A stretch of DNA of 64,000 nt from Bradyrhizobium sp. PSBB068 (GTDB lineage Bacteria > Pseudomonadota > Alphaproteobacteria > Rhizobiales > Xanthobacteraceae): the NCBI GenBank assembly GCA_016839165.1, contig CP069300.1:5952001-6016000 (forward strand), given 5' to 3'. The translations under genes were made by a program, and so were the position numbers. The notes under the pieces are model-generated. The model ran no database searches. It saw only the letters and a list, made by a program, of their open reading frames with translations, and was not told the DNA's origin. Shown here piece after piece: positions 63,884 through 64,000 of this stretch. Positions within the stretch are counted from its first letter, which is position 1, and the number at the start of each line of letters is the position of its first letter.

Positions 63884-64000
63884 ATGACAGAGCATAGCCT
63901 CTGGCGTTTTTCGCGCGCATTGCATCGCGCGATCAACGAACGCCAGCTTACAGACGTCGAGCTGATGCTCGATGACGAAGTCGAATGGGCCATCTACGGA
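63884..64000 (+). CDS. SnoaL/NTF2-like protein, cut by right window edge
   Basis: Only the first 39 codons are visible: MTEHSLWRFSRALHRAINER followed by QLTDVELMLDDEVEWAIYG. The DDEVEWAIYG segment aligns with SDDVAFLANAPI in the gene at 62656, so this is probably a second SnoaL-like protein. The ATG at 63884 follows a long AT-rich leader (63740-63790). No more can be said. Confidence 0.55.
   Translation, partial: MTEHSLWRFSRALHRAINERQLTDVELMLDDEVEWAIYG

Overview
The window is high-GC, densely coded DNA that reads as chromosome of an alphaproteobacterium of the Bradyrhizobium group. The evidence is a rhizobial hmu haem-uptake locus with hemP/hmuP, a serC leader RNA of the alphaproteobacterial type, Rhizobiales-type DUF992 and Omp25/31-like barrel proteins, and several families of short palindromic extragenic repeats that I associate from memory with Bradyrhizobium. 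I saw no rRNA, tRNA, CRISPR array, intact insertion sequence or prophage.

Layout. 1-626: end of an ABC sugar-type permease. 756-9489: complete haem-acquisition locus. On the minus strand it runs hmuR, an IsdG-type haem-degrading monooxygenase, hutX, exbB, exbD and tonB; on the plus strand, divergently, hemP, hmuT, hmuU and hmuV, with stop/start overlaps. 9533-10950: a phytase-like esterase behind a textbook Pho box. 11.2-16.8 kb: a membrane protein, a DUF4139 protein, an MFS exporter with a divergent MarR regulator and paired operators, and a thiolase. 17.0-20.0 kb: serC-serA with a leader RNA that pairs with the serC ribosome-binding site. 20.0-28.3 kb: small proteins, GNAT, GST, two outer-membrane barrels, a fosmidomycin-resistance-type MFS gene broken by one amber codon, glmM and an alpha-hydroxy-acid oxidase. 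28.5-36.9 kb: two tandem secreted paralogues, aroE, DUF1275, an EF-G-like GTPase lacking the catalytic histidine, a LysR remnant, two DUF992 paralogues and an aspartate aminotransferase. 37.5-44.9 kb: GST, small membrane proteins, a PAS sensor, GNAT, a DUF1501/DUF1800 pair, a CWC protein and a HAD phosphatase. 44.9-53.6 kb: a VanY-like protein, TetR/enoyl-CoA hydratase, GST, a Tat-exported metallo-beta-lactamase-fold protein with SCO, LysR with an FAD oxidoreductase, and a two-gene zinc-ribbon unit behind a perfect CRP-type palindrome. 53.6-64 kb: a lipoprotein, a long uvrB, a PPOX protein, a DpnI-like methyl-directed restriction enzyme with a zinc-ribbon partner, a roughly 0.9 kb non-coding block holding a highly folded repeat, small secreted proteins and two SnoaL/NTF2-like proteins, the last cut by the window edge.

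Functionally, the haem locus forms a full route: TonB-ExbB-ExbD energises HmuR, HmuTUV crosses the inner membrane, and HutX and the IsdG-type enzyme handle cytoplasmic haem. Most of the rest is housekeeping or single-gene stress and metabolic functions. The least expected items are the DpnI homologue with its neighbour, the structured repeat at 60.1-60.5 kb, the clean amber mutation in the MFS gene, and the dispersed 121-123 bp hairpin-ended repeats showing compensatory base changes.
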